Below, in pieces: positions 45,249 through 54,759 of a stretch of DNA of 55,795 nucleotides. Each line of letters starts with the position of its first letter. Position 1 is the stretch's first letter. Source of the stretch: Pasteurellaceae bacterium 15-036681 (GTDB taxonomy: Bacteria > Pseudomonadota > Gammaproteobacteria > Enterobacterales > Pasteurellaceae); NCBI GenBank assembly GCA_002002485.1, contig MQVI01000014.1, positions 1 through 55,795 of the forward strand, given 5' to 3'. The notes beneath the pieces are model-generated. The model saw only the letters and a program-made list of their open reading frames with translations. It ran no database searches and had not been told where the DNA came from. The translations under genes and the position numbers were made by a program.

Positions 45249-47225
45249 TTAACTACCTTGAAGCTGCCTCAATTGTTCAATTAATCCACTTTGGCGTTGC
45301 ACCTCTTCTTTTACTGCTTCTTTCCAAATATTTTCGTTACTAAATAGAGTGAAATGCCTACTTGCTCGAGTAATAGCAGTATAGACTAATTCTTTGGTAA
45401 GCACAGGAGCTATCATTTGTGGCATAACTAATAAAGTATGTTGGAATTCAGACCCTTGAGATTTATGCACTGTCATAATATAAGCTGGTTCATATTCAGG
45501 CAGTCTATTCAGTGAAAGATTTAAATATCCTTCATCATTATCAAAAGGTGTATCAAAATAAACACGCAACTTTCCGTCCAGATCGGGCAAGATAATCCCA
45601 ATATCGCCACTATAAACATGATTTTGTGGTGAGTTTTCTGTGATGAGAATTGGCTTGCCAAGATAATTTTCACGGCTATGTTTAAATTGTACTAATTTTG
45701 CTTTTTGTAATTTTTCTGCAATATGTTGATTTAAACGATCAACCCCTAATTCACTGACGCGTAAAGCACCTAAAAAACGCACTTTTTGAAAAGCTTCAAA
45801 GATCTGTTTAACCGAAACTTGATTTACTGATTTTTCTCGTTGTTTGGCAAGCTCGAGATATTCTCTATATAGCTCCTGAGCTTTGTTTACGACAAGATTA
45901 ACACTATCTTCTATCCACAAACGTTTCTCTGAGAAATCGTTGATGGAGGCGTAGCTAACCAAAGTTAAATCCCCTAATGGATTTTCTTTTAAAATTTCCC
46001 AGCTCTGTTTGGCTTCTTTATTTTTTACCGCATGGGCGAGTTTGCCAATTCCCGTGTCTTCACCGAAACGATGACTATAGCGTAAATAGCAGAGAGAATC
46101 ACAAATCGCAGGCACATTATCTTGTTGGGAAAAAATGCGATAACCTGTTGCTTGAGTTAAATAATCACTATGTTGTGAGCTATAACCTTTAGTGAGTAAT
46201 TCGCCGAGCTCTCCCATTAAGTTACCAGCCTCAACAGAGGCAAGCTGATCTTTATCGCCTAGTAGAATTAGATGCGTAGTAGGCTTAAGGGCATTACACA
46301 ATTTCTCCATCACAAACAGATCGATCATTGATGCTTCATCTACAACTAGGAGATCAACATGTAATGGATTTTGCTGATGATGACGCGGAGTATCACTGTT
46401 TGGATTAATACCAATTAAACGGTGAATTGTCATTGTTCCTGCAGTGGTAAGAAATTCAGTTGGTATCTGTAATCGGCTAAAACTAGCGTGGATAGACTCT
46501 GATAAACGTGCCGCTGCTTTACCTGTTGGTGCTGCAAGGGCAATTTTGAGTAAAGGTAAATTTTGTTCCAATTGCTTTCTTTGTAAAGACGCAATTAATT
46601 TCGCAACGGTAGTTGTTTTACCTGTACCTGGACCACCTGAGATAATACTAAATTTTTTATTTAAAGCTGTTGCGGCTGCCACTTTTTGCCAGTCAATTCC
46701 GCTAGGATCTTGAGGTGGTTCTGTAAAGTATAAGTCTAAAATTTTACGATCTAAAAGTGGATTTGCAGATTCTTGTTCAAAACTGACCGCTTGTTGTAGA
46801 TAGTACGCAATGCGATTTTCAGCTTGCCAATATCGGTAAAAGTAAAGACGCTCATTTTGAAAGAGTAATGGTGCAATATTTTCAGGTGTTAGGCTAAAGG
46901 CAATATGATCTCGTAACGCAGTTTGCCATTCAAGCGGTGAAATATTGCCAATTTTTTGCATGATTTCGGCATAATAATTACGTTTATTATTCTCTGTAGG
47001 CTTTAAGCCGAATGGATACTTAGCTGATTTTGAATTCAGATTTAAGCAACTATTACCTTGTAGTGAATGAAATGACACGAGTGCGCTAATTAATACCGCT
47101 AAATTTTTTTGTTGTTCGTTATAGTCGTGATTTTGCTGTTGTTTATTATCAATAAATTTGGCAAATTGATAATTGATTTGGGAAAGGACTTTTTCACTAG
47201 TTAAATCTTGGAGTAGGTTCAGCAT
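45249..47225 (-). CDS. recD: Exodeoxyribonuclease V subunit alpha RecD
   Basis: The 5'-3' helicase of RecBCD. The 658-residue protein has Walker A GGPGTGKT at 197-204, DEASMIDL (motif II) and the C-terminal motifs VHKSQGSEF and YTAITRASR. Size is near E. coli RecD (608). recB is not adjacent; pykA lies upstream. It contains a perfect reverse uptake word at 46786-46794. Confidence 0.93.
   Translation of the reverse strand: MLNLLQDLTSEKVLSQINYQFAKFIDNKQQQNHDYNEQQKNLAVLISALVSFHSLQGNSCLNLNSKSAKYPFGLKPTENNKRNYYAEIMQKIGNISPLEWQTALRDHIAFSLTPENIAPLLFQNERLYFYRYWQAENRIAYYLQQAVSFEQESANPLLDRKILDLYFTEPPQDPSGIDWQKVAAATALNKKFSIISGGPGTGKTTTVAKLIASLQRKQLEQNLPLLKIALAAPTGKAAARLSESIHASFSRLQIPTEFLTTAGTMTIHRLIGINPNSDTPRHHQQNPLHVDLLVVDEASMIDLFVMEKLCNALKPTTHLILLGDKDQLASVEAGNLMGELGELLTKGYSSQHSDYLTQATGYRIFSQQDNVPAICDSLCYLRYSHRFGEDTGIGKLAHAVKNKEAKQSWEILKENPLGDLTLVSYASINDFSEKRLWIEDSVNLVVNKAQELYREYLELAKQREKSVNQVSVKQIFEAFQKVRFLGALRVSELGVDRLNQHIAEKLQKAKLVQFKHSRENYLGKPILITENSPQNHVYSGDIGIILPDLDGKLRVYFDTPFDNDEGYLNLSLNRLPEYEPAYIMTVHKSQGSEFQHTLLVMPQMIAPVLTKELVYTAITRASRHFTLFSNENIWKEAVKEEVQRQSGLIEQLRQLQGS
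46786..46794 (-). repeat. DNA uptake signal word (Apl type)
   Basis: ACCGCTTGT, reverse complement of ACAAGCGGT, inside recD. Confidence 0.7.
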
Positions 47226-47265
47226 GGCAAAATCTCATAGAAAGAAATAATGCTTAAGAGTATAT

Positions 47266-47296
47266 AAAAAAATCCACGCAAATGCGTGGATTTTTT
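47266..47296. terminator. Bidirectional terminator between pykA and recD
   Basis: AATCCACGCA pairs with TGCGTGGATT around AA, flanked by A and T runs on both sides. It ends the pykA transcript on the minus strand. Confidence 0.85.
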
Positions 47297-47312
47297 CAGT
47301 TATTTAGTTGAA

Positions 47313-48749
47313 TTACTCAACACGTAAAATACGGCAAGTATTTGTGCCACCTTCTTTTAACTCATCACCGTGAGTTAATAGCACAACATCACCAGAAGCT
47401 AAGTAGCCTTGCTCTTTTAATAATGCTAATGCAGATTTTGCACCTTCAATTGTACGGCTATCTTTATCATAGAATACTGGTGTTACACCACGATATAATG
47501 CACTACGGTTTAATGCTTGCTCATTGCGAGAAAGAGCATAGATTGGTAAACCTGAGCTAATACGGCTCATTAATTTTGCAGTTTCACCTGATTGAGTTAA
47601 TGCGATAATTGCAGAAACACCTTCTAAGTGGTTTGCAGTGTACATTGCAGACATTGCAACAGCTTCATCAACAGAAGTGAAAGAATCTTCCATACGGTGA
47701 CGAGAGATATTGATGCTTGGCATTGTTTCAGCACCGATACATACTTCAGCCATTGATTTAACTGTTTCAACAGGGTAGTCACCGTTTGCAGTTTCACCAG
47801 AAAGCATTACCGCATCTGTACCATCTAATACCGCGTTCGCAACGTCCATAACTTCTGCACGAGTTGGCATTGGTTTTTTGATCATTGATTCCATCATTTG
47901 CGTTGCCGTAATAACTACACGGTTTAATTTACGTGAACGACGGATTAATTTTTTCTGTACGCCAACTAATGCAGCATCACCGATTTCAACACCTAAGTCA
48001 CCACGCGCAACCATGATTACATCAGCACCTAAGATGATGTCATTCATTGCTTCTTCAGTTGCAACTGTTTCAGCACGTTCAACTTTTGCGACGATTTTAG
48101 TATTTAAACCAGCCGCTAATGCTAATTCGCGTGCATAGTGTAAGTCAGCGCTTGATTGTGGGAATGATACCGCTAAGTAATCCACGCCAATTTTTGCAGC
48201 TAATTTGATGTCTTCTTTATCTTTGTCTGTTAATGCAGGTGCAGATAAACCACCACCTAGCTTGTTGATACCTTTATTGTTCGATAAAGGACCGCCTACA
48301 GTTACTTCTGTAAATACTTTAGCGCCATCAATTGAAATAACACGTAATTGAACATTACCATCATCTAATAATAAGATATCACCTGGTACTACATCGTTTG
48401 GTAAGTTTTTGTAATCTAAACCTACAGCATCTTGGTGACCTTCGCCACGTGGTAATTCAGCATCTAAAGTAAATTTATCACCGATATTTAAGAAGATTTT
48501 GCCTTCTTTGAAAGTAGAAACACGGATTTTAGGACCTTGTAAGTCACCTAAAATTGCCACGTGTTTGCCTAAACGTTTAGCGATCTCACGAACTTTTTCC
48601 GCACGGTCAATATGATCCTGTGGAATACCGTGAGAGAAGTTCATACGAACCATATTTGCACCAGCGGCAATGATTTTTTCTAAAGTATCGCCACGGTCTG
48701 TTGCAGGACCCATTGTACAAACGATTTTGGTTCTTCTAAGTTTAGCCAT
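47313..48749 (-). CDS. pykA: Pyruvate kinase II
   Basis: The last step of glycolysis, phosphoenolpyruvate plus ADP to pyruvate plus ATP. The 478-residue protein is close to E. coli PykA (480). [13 protein letters not shown] (about 5-17), MVRMNFSHG (about 34-42), KVERAETV and the Mg/K-binding [13 protein letters not shown] are visible, with [22 protein letters not shown] following. Single gene. Confidence 0.95.
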   Translation of the reverse strand: MAKLRRTKIVCTMGPATDRGDTLEKIIAAGANMVRMNFSHGIPQDHIDRAEKVREIAKRLGKHVAILGDLQGPKIRVSTFKEGKIFLNIGDKFTLDAELPRGEGHQDAVGLDYKNLPNDVVPGDILLLDDGNVQLRVISIDGAKVFTEVTVGGPLSNNKGINKLGGGLSAPALTDKDKEDIKLAAKIGVDYLAVSFPQSSADLHYARELALAAGLNTKIVAKVERAETVATEEAMNDIILGADVIMVARGDLGVEIGDAALVGVQKKLIRRSRKLNRVVITATQMMESMIKKPMPTRAEVMDVANAVLDGTDAVMLSGETANGDYPVETVKSMAEVCIGAETMPSINISRHRMEDSFTSVDEAVAMSAMYTANHLEGVSAIIALTQSGETAKLMSRISSGLPIYALSRNEQALNRSALYRGVTPVFYDKDSRTIEGAKSALALLKEQGYLASGDVVLLTHGDELKEGGTNTCRILRVE

Positions 48750-48873
48750 TATGTTATTGCTCCATTGATTGATTATCTAAAAGTTGAGATTGAAATGGGA
48801 CTTGCCATTATTCAAAACACTGTGCATTATACGCCCAAATTGCAATAGTTTAAACAACTGAAAGGGAGTGAAT

Positions 48874-49362
48874 ATGAATATTTGGGTAATGCGTCACGGT
48901 GAAGCTGGTTTTAATGCCTCAACGGATAGCGAAAGATCTCTGACTAAAAACGGTGAAAAAATGGCTTTTAAGCAGGGAAAATGGCTCGCTAAACGTTTTT
49001 CAGATCAACAAGTTAAACTTGATAAAGTGCTTGTTAGCCCTTACTTACGGACACAACAAACCTTGCAGCATATTGAGCAAGGTTTACAAGCGGTTAATTT
49101 TATGCAAAGTTTTGCAAATATCTGTGAAACATGGGAAGGCATTACACCTTACGGCAATCCTGATAATGTTATTGATTATTTACGCTTTTTGCGAGAGGAA
49201 GGTGCGAATAATGTGTTAATTATTTCGCATTTACCACTTGTTTTTGATCTAGTTCAAGGTTTAACGGCTTATCAAGACAGTGTGAATTTCTATCCAGCGG
49301 TGATCGCTGAGGTTGAATGGAAAGCAGAAAGAGGGAATGTCGTTATTTCAGAATATCCTTAA
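48874..49362 (+). CDS. sixA: Phosphohistidine phosphatase SixA
   Basis: A 162-residue histidine phosphatase that removes phosphate from His residues, in E. coli of the NPr/PtsN or ArcB pathways. The RHG motif is at 7-9 (VMRHGEAGF). SPYLRTQQT and a later ISHLPLVFDL carry the second Arg and His. The ATG at 48874 has AAAGGGAG at good spacing; a GTG at 48868 in frame overlaps that site and is rejected. A perfect uptake word is at 49086-49094. Confidence 0.93.
   Translation: MNIWVMRHGEAGFNASTDSERSLTKNGEKMAFKQGKWLAKRFSDQQVKLDKVLVSPYLRTQQTLQHIEQGLQAVNFMQSFANICETWEGITPYGNPDNVIDYLRFLREEGANNVLIISHLPLVFDLVQGLTAYQDSVNFYPAVIAEVEWKAERGNVVISEYP
49086..49094 (+). repeat. DNA uptake signal word (Apl type)
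   Basis: ACAAGCGGT, perfect match, inside sixA. Confidence 0.7.
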
Positions 49363-49370
49363 AACTAAAA

Positions 49371-49406
49371 AAAGCCCTTTGGTTTTCCCAAAGGGCATAA
49401 TTTTTT
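49371..49406. terminator. Bidirectional terminator between sixA and thrB
   Basis: GCCCTTTGG (49374-49382), loop TTTT, then CCCAAAGGGC (49387-49396) and a T-run. A tract of A precedes it, so it works for both convergent genes. Confidence 0.85.
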
Positions 49407-50355
49407 ATTTCACTTCTCGTGCACCTTGATTATCAACGCGACAAATATGGATAAATCCTTCATTGTTTTGAAGATACTCTTTTTCAAGGTAAGAGACTAA
49501 TTTCTGAGCATGTTCTAAATCAGGGGCAATGGCAAACATTGTTGGGCCTGAACCAGAAATTCCCACTGCTAATGCCCCTAAATCTTTACAGCCTTGGCGC
49601 ACTTCTGGGAAGTTTGGTAACAATGCTTCACGGTATGGCTCGGCAATTAAGTCTTTCATCATCACTGCCGCCAATACATCTTGATGGGTATGGCAAGCGT
49701 GAACGAATGAACCTAATAGACGTGCCTGAGCAATCATATCTTGGCGTGTATAGCTTTTTGGTAAAATTGCACGAGCTTCAGCCGTTGAAACTTCAATCCC
49801 TGGGTAAGCTAATACCCAATACCATTCATCAAAGAATGGCAACGGTTGGCAGATATTACCTAAAGATTGAGTCATTAACTGTAAGCCGCCTAAATAGCAA
49901 GGTGCTACGTTATCATAGTGGATCGAACCAGAAATTCGGCCTTCTAATTCGCCCATCATCTCTAATAATTCCATTTTTGAGAATGGCTCATCATGGAATT
50001 TATTTAATGCAACTAACGCCGCTACGATAGAACAAGCGCTTGAACCTAAGCCTGAACCAATTGGCATATTTTTCTCAAGAGTTAAGCGCAAGTTTTTAAT
50101 TTTGCCACCACGTAATTTAAAGCGTTCGCTAAACAGAACATACGCCTGATAAACGATATTTTTTTGTGGTTCTTTTGGCAATTTACGTACAAAATAGCCT
50201 GCGGTATCCAGTTCGAATGGCACATCACAATCTTCAATTTGTACAACATCGCCAAGTAGTGAGCCATCAATAGGCGAAATAGCTGCACCGAGTGAGTCAA
50301 AGCCAACGCTTAGGTTAGCGCTTGAAGCAGGAGCATAAATTCGTAAAACGCTCAT
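49405..50355 (-). CDS. thrB: Homoserine kinase
   Basis: Phosphorylates homoserine in threonine synthesis. The 316-residue GHMP kinase has the ATP motif [17 protein letters not shown] near 93-109 and an N-terminal [16 protein letters not shown]. It starts at the base where thrA stops (overlap of 1), so translation is coupled. The operon ends here in a terminator; thrC is not next, unlike in E. coli and H. influenzae. Confidence 0.95.
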   Translation of the reverse strand: MSVLRIYAPASSANLSVGFDSLGAAISPIDGSLLGDVVQIEDCDVPFELDTAGYFVRKLPKEPQKNIVYQAYVLFSERFKLRGGKIKNLRLTLEKNMPIGSGLGSSACSIVAALVALNKFHDEPFSKMELLEMMGELEGRISGSIHYDNVAPCYLGGLQLMTQSLGNICQPLPFFDEWYWVLAYPGIEVSTAEARAILPKSYTRQDMIAQARLLGSFVHACHTHQDVLAAVMMKDLIAEPYREALLPNFPEVRQGCKDLGALAVGISGSGPTMFAIAPDLEHAQKLVSYLEKEYLQNNEGFIHICRVDNQGAREVK

Positions 50356-52811
50356 TAGTTTGCACCTCCACGTAGTGTGCGTAAAATATCAGCAAAAATA
50401 CCAGCGGCAGTCACATCATTACCTGCGCCATAACCACGTAATAATAATGGAATTGGGCTGTAATAACGAGTGTAGAATGCTAATGCATTTTCACCATTTT
50501 TAACTTTATATAATGGGTCATCGCCATTGACTTCTTTGATTGCTACACGGCATTTACCGTTTTCAATTGAACCCACATAACGTAGTACATTACCGCAAGC
50601 GGTTGCTTTTTCGACACGTTTTGCAAATTCAGCATCAAGCTCTGGTAACATTGCCATAAATTCATCAGCCGTTTTACCCTCAGAGAAACCTACAGGTAAA
50701 ACGCCTTCAACTTCAATATCTTCTAATTCTAAAGCTAAACCGGTTTCACGTGCTAGGATTAAGAGCTTACGTGCCACATCTTGACCAGATAAATCGTCAC
50801 GTGGATCTGGCTCTGTAAAGCCTTTCTCTTTTGCAATTTGCGTTGCTTGAGAAAGGGTTAAACCTTCTTCAAGTTTACCGAAAATAAATGACAGAGAACC
50901 TGAAAGAATACCTTCAAATTTTTCAACTTCATCCCCTGCGGCAAGCAAGTTTTGTAAGTTTTCAATTACAGGCAAACCTGCGCCTACATTAGTTTCATAT
51001 AAGAATTTATGTTGGCTTTGGCGAGCATTTTCACGCATTTCTAAATAATATTCATAGCTAGAAGTATTCGCTTTTTTGTTTGGTGTAATTACATGGAAGC
51101 CTTCTTTTAATGCACGAGCATATAAATTGGCTACCGATTGGGCTGTTGTACAGTCCACAAATACTGGGTTTACGACGTGGTTTAATTTGATAAATGAAAG
51201 TAATACGTCAAAGTCAGAGGGTTGAGTTGCAACTTCAAGATCCGCTTTCCAATTATCAAGACTTAATCCACTTGCATTGAGTAACATTTTGGTCGAATTT
51301 GCTAATGCGCAAACACGGATTTCAATGTCCTTCTTTGCAAGGTACTCCTTTTGTTGTTTGATCTGCTCGATTAGCTCACCGCCAACACCACCAACACCAA
51401 CAAGGAACATATCAACCACTTTTTTGTTATTGAAAAGAGTTTGATGAGTGGCTTTCACTGCTTCAATCGCTTTATTTAATGGCACAACAGCCGAAATTGA
51501 ACGCTCAGAAGAGCCTTGTGCAATCGCATTAATACTGATGTTCGCTTGTGCTAATGCGGAGAAGAATTGTGCTGCAACACCTTTTGAGGTACGCATGCCA
51601 TCGCCTACCACCGAAACAATAGAGAGATCTTTAATAACTTCTACTGGATCGAGTAAACCTTCTTTTAACTCTGCTGCAAATTCTGTATTTAGCGCATTTA
51701 ATGCTTTTTCTGCCGATTTCACTGGTACACAGAAGCTAATGCTGTATTCCGAAGAAGATTGTGTAATTAAAATCACCGAGATATTTGCTTTCGACATGGT
51801 TGAGAATACGCGCGCAGCCATCCCCACCATACCTTGCATACCTGTGCCCGATACGTTAAACATTGCTACGTTATCAAGGTTGGTAATTCCTTTTACTTTT
51901 AAGCCATCAGCAACGACATTACCAGTGATGATTGTACCTTTACCTTCTGGATTACCGGTATTTTTGATTAAGCACGGAATATTTAATGGTACTAATGGAC
52001 CGATTGTACGTGGATGAATTACTTTCGCTCCAAAGTAAGAAAGCTCCATCGCCTCTTGATAGCTCATTGATTCTAAACAGATTGCATCTGGCACTAAACG
52101 TGGGTCACAAGTATAAACACCGTCCACATCTGTCCAAATTTCACAAACTTCAGCTTTTAAGCAAGCAGCTAAGCATGCTGCAGAGTAGTCTGAACCATTG
52201 CGACCTAATAAAACTAATTCGCCTTGCTCGTTACCAGCAGTAAAGCCTGCCATTAACACCACGTTTTTCTTTGGAATAGAACCTGCATCCACACGCTTAG
52301 TTGATTCTTCAATATCAACTGAAGATTCTAAATAGCTACCGTGTGCTAGTAATTTTTCAACAGGATTGATTTGGGTAACTTCATAGCCTTTGGCTTCAAA
52401 CCATGCACGCATCATTGCGATAGATAATTTTTCACCACGGCTGTGAACTGTTGCACCAATATTATCTGGGCAGAATTTATTTTTAGCTGCTTCTGCGGCA
52501 ATTGCGCAAATATCGTCTAATTCAGTTTTGATAAAAGCAAGTAACTCTTCACGTCTGAAGTTATTATTAGCGTCATATAATCCATTGATAATATTGTGGA
52601 AAATTTCGTTTGCTTCGGTGAGATGGGATTCATAAGATTCGCCAGCTTGGGCTTTATCGACAATCGCGACGAGATGGTTAGTGATTTTGGCTGGGGCAGA
52701 TAAAACACCAGCCGCTTGGTCTGCTAAATGGGCTTTTTCGATGATATCGGCTGCTTGCATAAAGCGTTCTGGGTTTGCTAAAGAAGTACCGCCAAATTTA
52801 AGAACTCGCAT
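50355..52811 (-). CDS. thrA: Aspartokinase I / homoserine dehydrogenase I
   Basis: Bifunctional first and third enzyme of threonine synthesis. The 818-residue protein (E. coli 820) starts with the aspartokinase signature [17 protein letters not shown], has two ACT regulatory repeats (about 315-460) that sense threonine, and a homoserine dehydrogenase half with the NAD site [13 protein letters not shown] near 466-478 and [15 protein letters not shown] lies 8 bases before the ATG. It is preceded by thrL and an attenuator. Confidence 0.97.
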   Translation of the reverse strand: MRVLKFGGTSLANPERFMQAADIIEKAHLADQAAGVLSAPAKITNHLVAIVDKAQAGESYESHLTEANEIFHNIINGLYDANNNFRREELLAFIKTELDDICAIAAEAAKNKFCPDNIGATVHSRGEKLSIAMMRAWFEAKGYEVTQINPVEKLLAHGSYLESSVDIEESTKRVDAGSIPKKNVVLMAGFTAGNEQGELVLLGRNGSDYSAACLAACLKAEVCEIWTDVDGVYTCDPRLVPDAICLESMSYQEAMELSYFGAKVIHPRTIGPLVPLNIPCLIKNTGNPEGKGTIITGNVVADGLKVKGITNLDNVAMFNVSGTGMQGMVGMAARVFSTMSKANISVILITQSSSEYSISFCVPVKSAEKALNALNTEFAAELKEGLLDPVEVIKDLSIVSVVGDGMRTSKGVAAQFFSALAQANISINAIAQGSSERSISAVVPLNKAIEAVKATHQTLFNNKKVVDMFLVGVGGVGGELIEQIKQQKEYLAKKDIEIRVCALANSTKMLLNASGLSLDNWKADLEVATQPSDFDVLLSFIKLNHVVNPVFVDCTTAQSVANLYARALKEGFHVITPNKKANTSSYEYYLEMRENARQSQHKFLYETNVGAGLPVIENLQNLLAAGDEVEKFEGILSGSLSFIFGKLEEGLTLSQATQIAKEKGFTEPDPRDDLSGQDVARKLLILARETGLALELEDIEVEGVLPVGFSEGKTADEFMAMLPELDAEFAKRVEKATACGNVLRYVGSIENGKCRVAIKEVNGDDPLYKVKNGENALAFYTRYYSPIPLLLRGYGAGNDVTAAGIFADILRTLRGGAN

Positions 52812-52861
52812 AGTTTCTCCTGTGATTTTATTAAATTTTTAGATGTTGCAAAATTTTATAT

Positions 52862-52888
52862 AAAAAAGCCCGCTTGTTAGCGGGCTTT
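52862..52888 (-). terminator. thr operon attenuator terminator
   Basis: Minus-strand AAAGCCCGCT, loop AACA, AGCGGGCTTT (52888-52865), then a T-run. It follows the thrL stop at 52909 and precedes thrA, as an attenuator should. Confidence 0.8.
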
Positions 52889-52908
52889 CGTTTTATTCGT
52901 TCTGTTTT

Positions 52909-52983
52909 TTAACCACGAACACCCGCACTATGTTTGCACATAATGGTAATCATCGTTGTTGTAATCGTAGTTAAAACATTCAT
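52909..52983 (-). CDS. thrL: thr operon leader peptide
   Basis: A 24-codon reading frame with the stretch LTTITTTMITI at residues 4-14, five Thr and four Ile in total, like E. coli ThrL (TTITTTITI). Ribosome stalling at these codons when charged Thr or Ile tRNA is short would prevent the terminator at 52862. AAGAG lies about 8 bases before the ATG. The longer open frame up to 53094 has no ribosome site. Confidence 0.9.
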   Translation of the reverse strand: MNVLTTITTTMITIMCKHSAGVRG

Positions 52984-53019
52984 GTTATTGCTCTTTGGTT
53001 GAGAATAAAAACGTATTGA

Positions 53020-53048
53020 AGAATCGTCTAAAATTAAAGGTTTGTCAA
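53020..53048 (-). promoter_or_regulatory. Promoter of the thr operon
   Basis: Minus-strand TTGACA (53048-53043), 17 bases, GATTCT (53025-53020). The -35 is perfect and the -10 weak (3 of 6). Transcription would begin near 53013, about 30 bases before thrL. Confidence 0.5.
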
Positions 53049-53101
53049 TAGGGGAAAATAGATTTTTTACTATTTTGAGACAGAATAATTTCAAATTGAA
53101 G

Positions 53102-53136
53102 AAGAGCTCTTTATTTTTGAAATATAAAGAGCTCTT
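53102..53136. terminator. Long hairpin after upp
   Basis: AAGAGCTCTTTAT (53102-53114) pairs with ATAAAGAGCTCTT (53124-53136) over a 9-base loop. Each arm contains the self-palindrome AAGAGCTCTT. There is no long T-run; it likely ends upp and insulates the thr promoter. Confidence 0.5.
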
Positions 53137-53167
53137 TATTTAAGGAAACATAACTATTTTTAATTAA

Positions 53168-53794
53168 TTACTTCGTACCAAAAATCTTATCGCCGGCGTC
53201 ACCAAGACCTGGGATGATATAACCTTGTTCATTTAAGTGGCTATCCACAGACGCTGTGTAAAGTTCGATATCGGGGTGAGCGGCTTCTAATGCTCTAATC
53301 CCTTCTGGTGCAGCTACAAGCACTAATACCTTAATTTGTTTACAACCAGCCTCTTTTAAAAGATCTAAAGTTGCAATCATAGACCCCCCCGTTGCAAGCA
53401 TTGGGTCTACAACGATTGCGAGGCGTTCTTCAACGTCATTTGCTAGTTTTTTGAAATAAGGCACTGGTTCAAGTGTTTCTTCATCACGATAGATACCGAC
53501 CACGCTGATACGAGCACTTGGAATATGTTCTAATACGCCATCCATCATGCCCAAGCCTGCACGCAGAATTGGCACAACAGTTACTTTTTTACCTTTGATA
53601 CGGTCGATTTCAACAGGACCGTTCCAACCATCAATGGTTACTTTTTCGGTTTCCAAATCAGAAGTTGCTTCATAAGTGAGCAAACTACCAACTTCTGTCG
53701 CTAATGCTCGGAAATCTTTAGTACTCACATCAGCAGCACGCATTAAACCAAGTTTATGTTTTACGAGAGGATGTTTTACTTCAACAATTTTCAT
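53168..53794 (-). CDS. upp: Uracil phosphoribosyltransferase
   Basis: Salvages uracil to UMP using PRPP. The 208-residue protein matches E. coli Upp (208) in length. The PRPP loop [18 protein letters not shown] is near 128-145, and the uracil-binding [17 protein letters not shown] is at the C-terminus. AGGAGACT lies upstream. uraA, its usual partner, does not follow; the thr leader does. Confidence 0.97.
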   Translation of the reverse strand: MKIVEVKHPLVKHKLGLMRAADVSTKDFRALATEVGSLLTYEATSDLETEKVTIDGWNGPVEIDRIKGKKVTVVPILRAGLGMMDGVLEHIPSARISVVGIYRDEETLEPVPYFKKLANDVEERLAIVVDPMLATGGSMIATLDLLKEAGCKQIKVLVLVAAPEGIRALEAAHPDIELYTASVDSHLNEQGYIIPGLGDAGDKIFGTK

Positions 53795-53862
53795 TACAGT
53801 CTCCTGATTAGGTGGTTCAAAAATAAAATCGAACTATTTTATCAGAAAATTAGTAAAATTAT

Positions 53863-54750
53863 TTAATTTAGATCAGATAATAGTTGCCAAAATGCATGAA
53901 TAATTGGTTCTTGTAAGCGACGTTGCTGTACGCAAATCCCTAATTCAAATGCTTTGATTGGAATGGGCAGTTTAAAATAAGAAATTTGGTTATTCACAGG
54001 ACTATGTTGCACCACAACATCAGGTAATAATGCCACGCCACATCCGAGGGCTACCATAGATACGATCCCTTCATGGCCTTCAACTGTTGCATAAATTTTA
54101 GGCTCTTTAATCTTTTGTAATTTAAACCATTGATCTATCCGCTTGCGAGCAGGACCATCAACAGGCAAGATAAAAGGCACTTGTTGCCAATCAATTGGGC
54201 TTTTTTGCAATAACTGCGTTGCAGGGCAAGCTATTCGAGGGATGATCATCGAGAGGCTAATATCGTCAATATAATGAAAAGCAATATTATTGGGTAAATG
54301 CTCGGGCTTACCTGCAAGGGAAAGATCCGATTGCAGTGATTGCACGCTCTGTAGCGCTTTTGCTGGGTCACCAGTAATGAGTTTAATTTCAACTTTAGGG
54401 TATTTTTGGCGAAAACTTTCTAATATACGAGAAAGATGGCTATAGGCGGCTGTTACGGAACAAAACAACTTTAATTCCCCTTCAAGCTCGGCTTGATGAG
54501 GGGAAAATTGGTGTTGTAGCTGTTGCCAATTAGCCCAAGTTTGCTCTGCAAAATGGAAAAATCGCTCACCCGCTTCAGTGAGTGAAACCTGGCGGTTATC
54601 ACGCAACAAAAGCGGCTGCCCAATCTCGTCTTCCAGTCGTTGGATATGACGAGAGAGGGTTGATGCGCTCATATAGTTTTTTTCCGCAGTACGGATAAAG
54701 CTTTGGCTCTGAGCAATATCGAGAAAAAGTTTTAGGCTTTGGAATTCCAT
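53863..54750 (-). CDS. ilvY: LysR-type activator IlvY
   Basis: A 295-residue regulator that activates ilvC when acetolactate or acetohydroxybutyrate builds up. IlvY-specific stretches are ASTLSRHIQRLEDEIGQPLLLRDNRQVSLTEAGE-like DNA-binding residues (about 29-62), FCSVTAAYSHLSRIL (about 98-112) and HEGIVSMVALGCGVALLP (about 225-242). In E. coli it is divergent from ilvC; here it follows the phosphoethanolamine transferase gene on the same strand, 9 bases away, and ilvC is not in view. Confidence 0.92.
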   Translation of the reverse strand: MEFQSLKLFLDIAQSQSFIRTAEKNYMSASTLSRHIQRLEDEIGQPLLLRDNRQVSLTEAGERFFHFAEQTWANWQQLQHQFSPHQAELEGELKLFCSVTAAYSHLSRILESFRQKYPKVEIKLITGDPAKALQSVQSLQSDLSLAGKPEHLPNNIAFHYIDDISLSMIIPRIACPATQLLQKSPIDWQQVPFILPVDGPARKRIDQWFKLQKIKEPKIYATVEGHEGIVSMVALGCGVALLPDVVVQHSPVNNQISYFKLPIPIKAFELGICVQQRRLQEPIIHAFWQLLSDLN

Positions 54751-54759
54751 GAAATATAT

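Noticed and set aside
51448-52017. A 189-codon frame antisense to thrA
   Set aside because: A shadow of the aspartokinase frame; composition and lack of a ribosome site argue against a gene.
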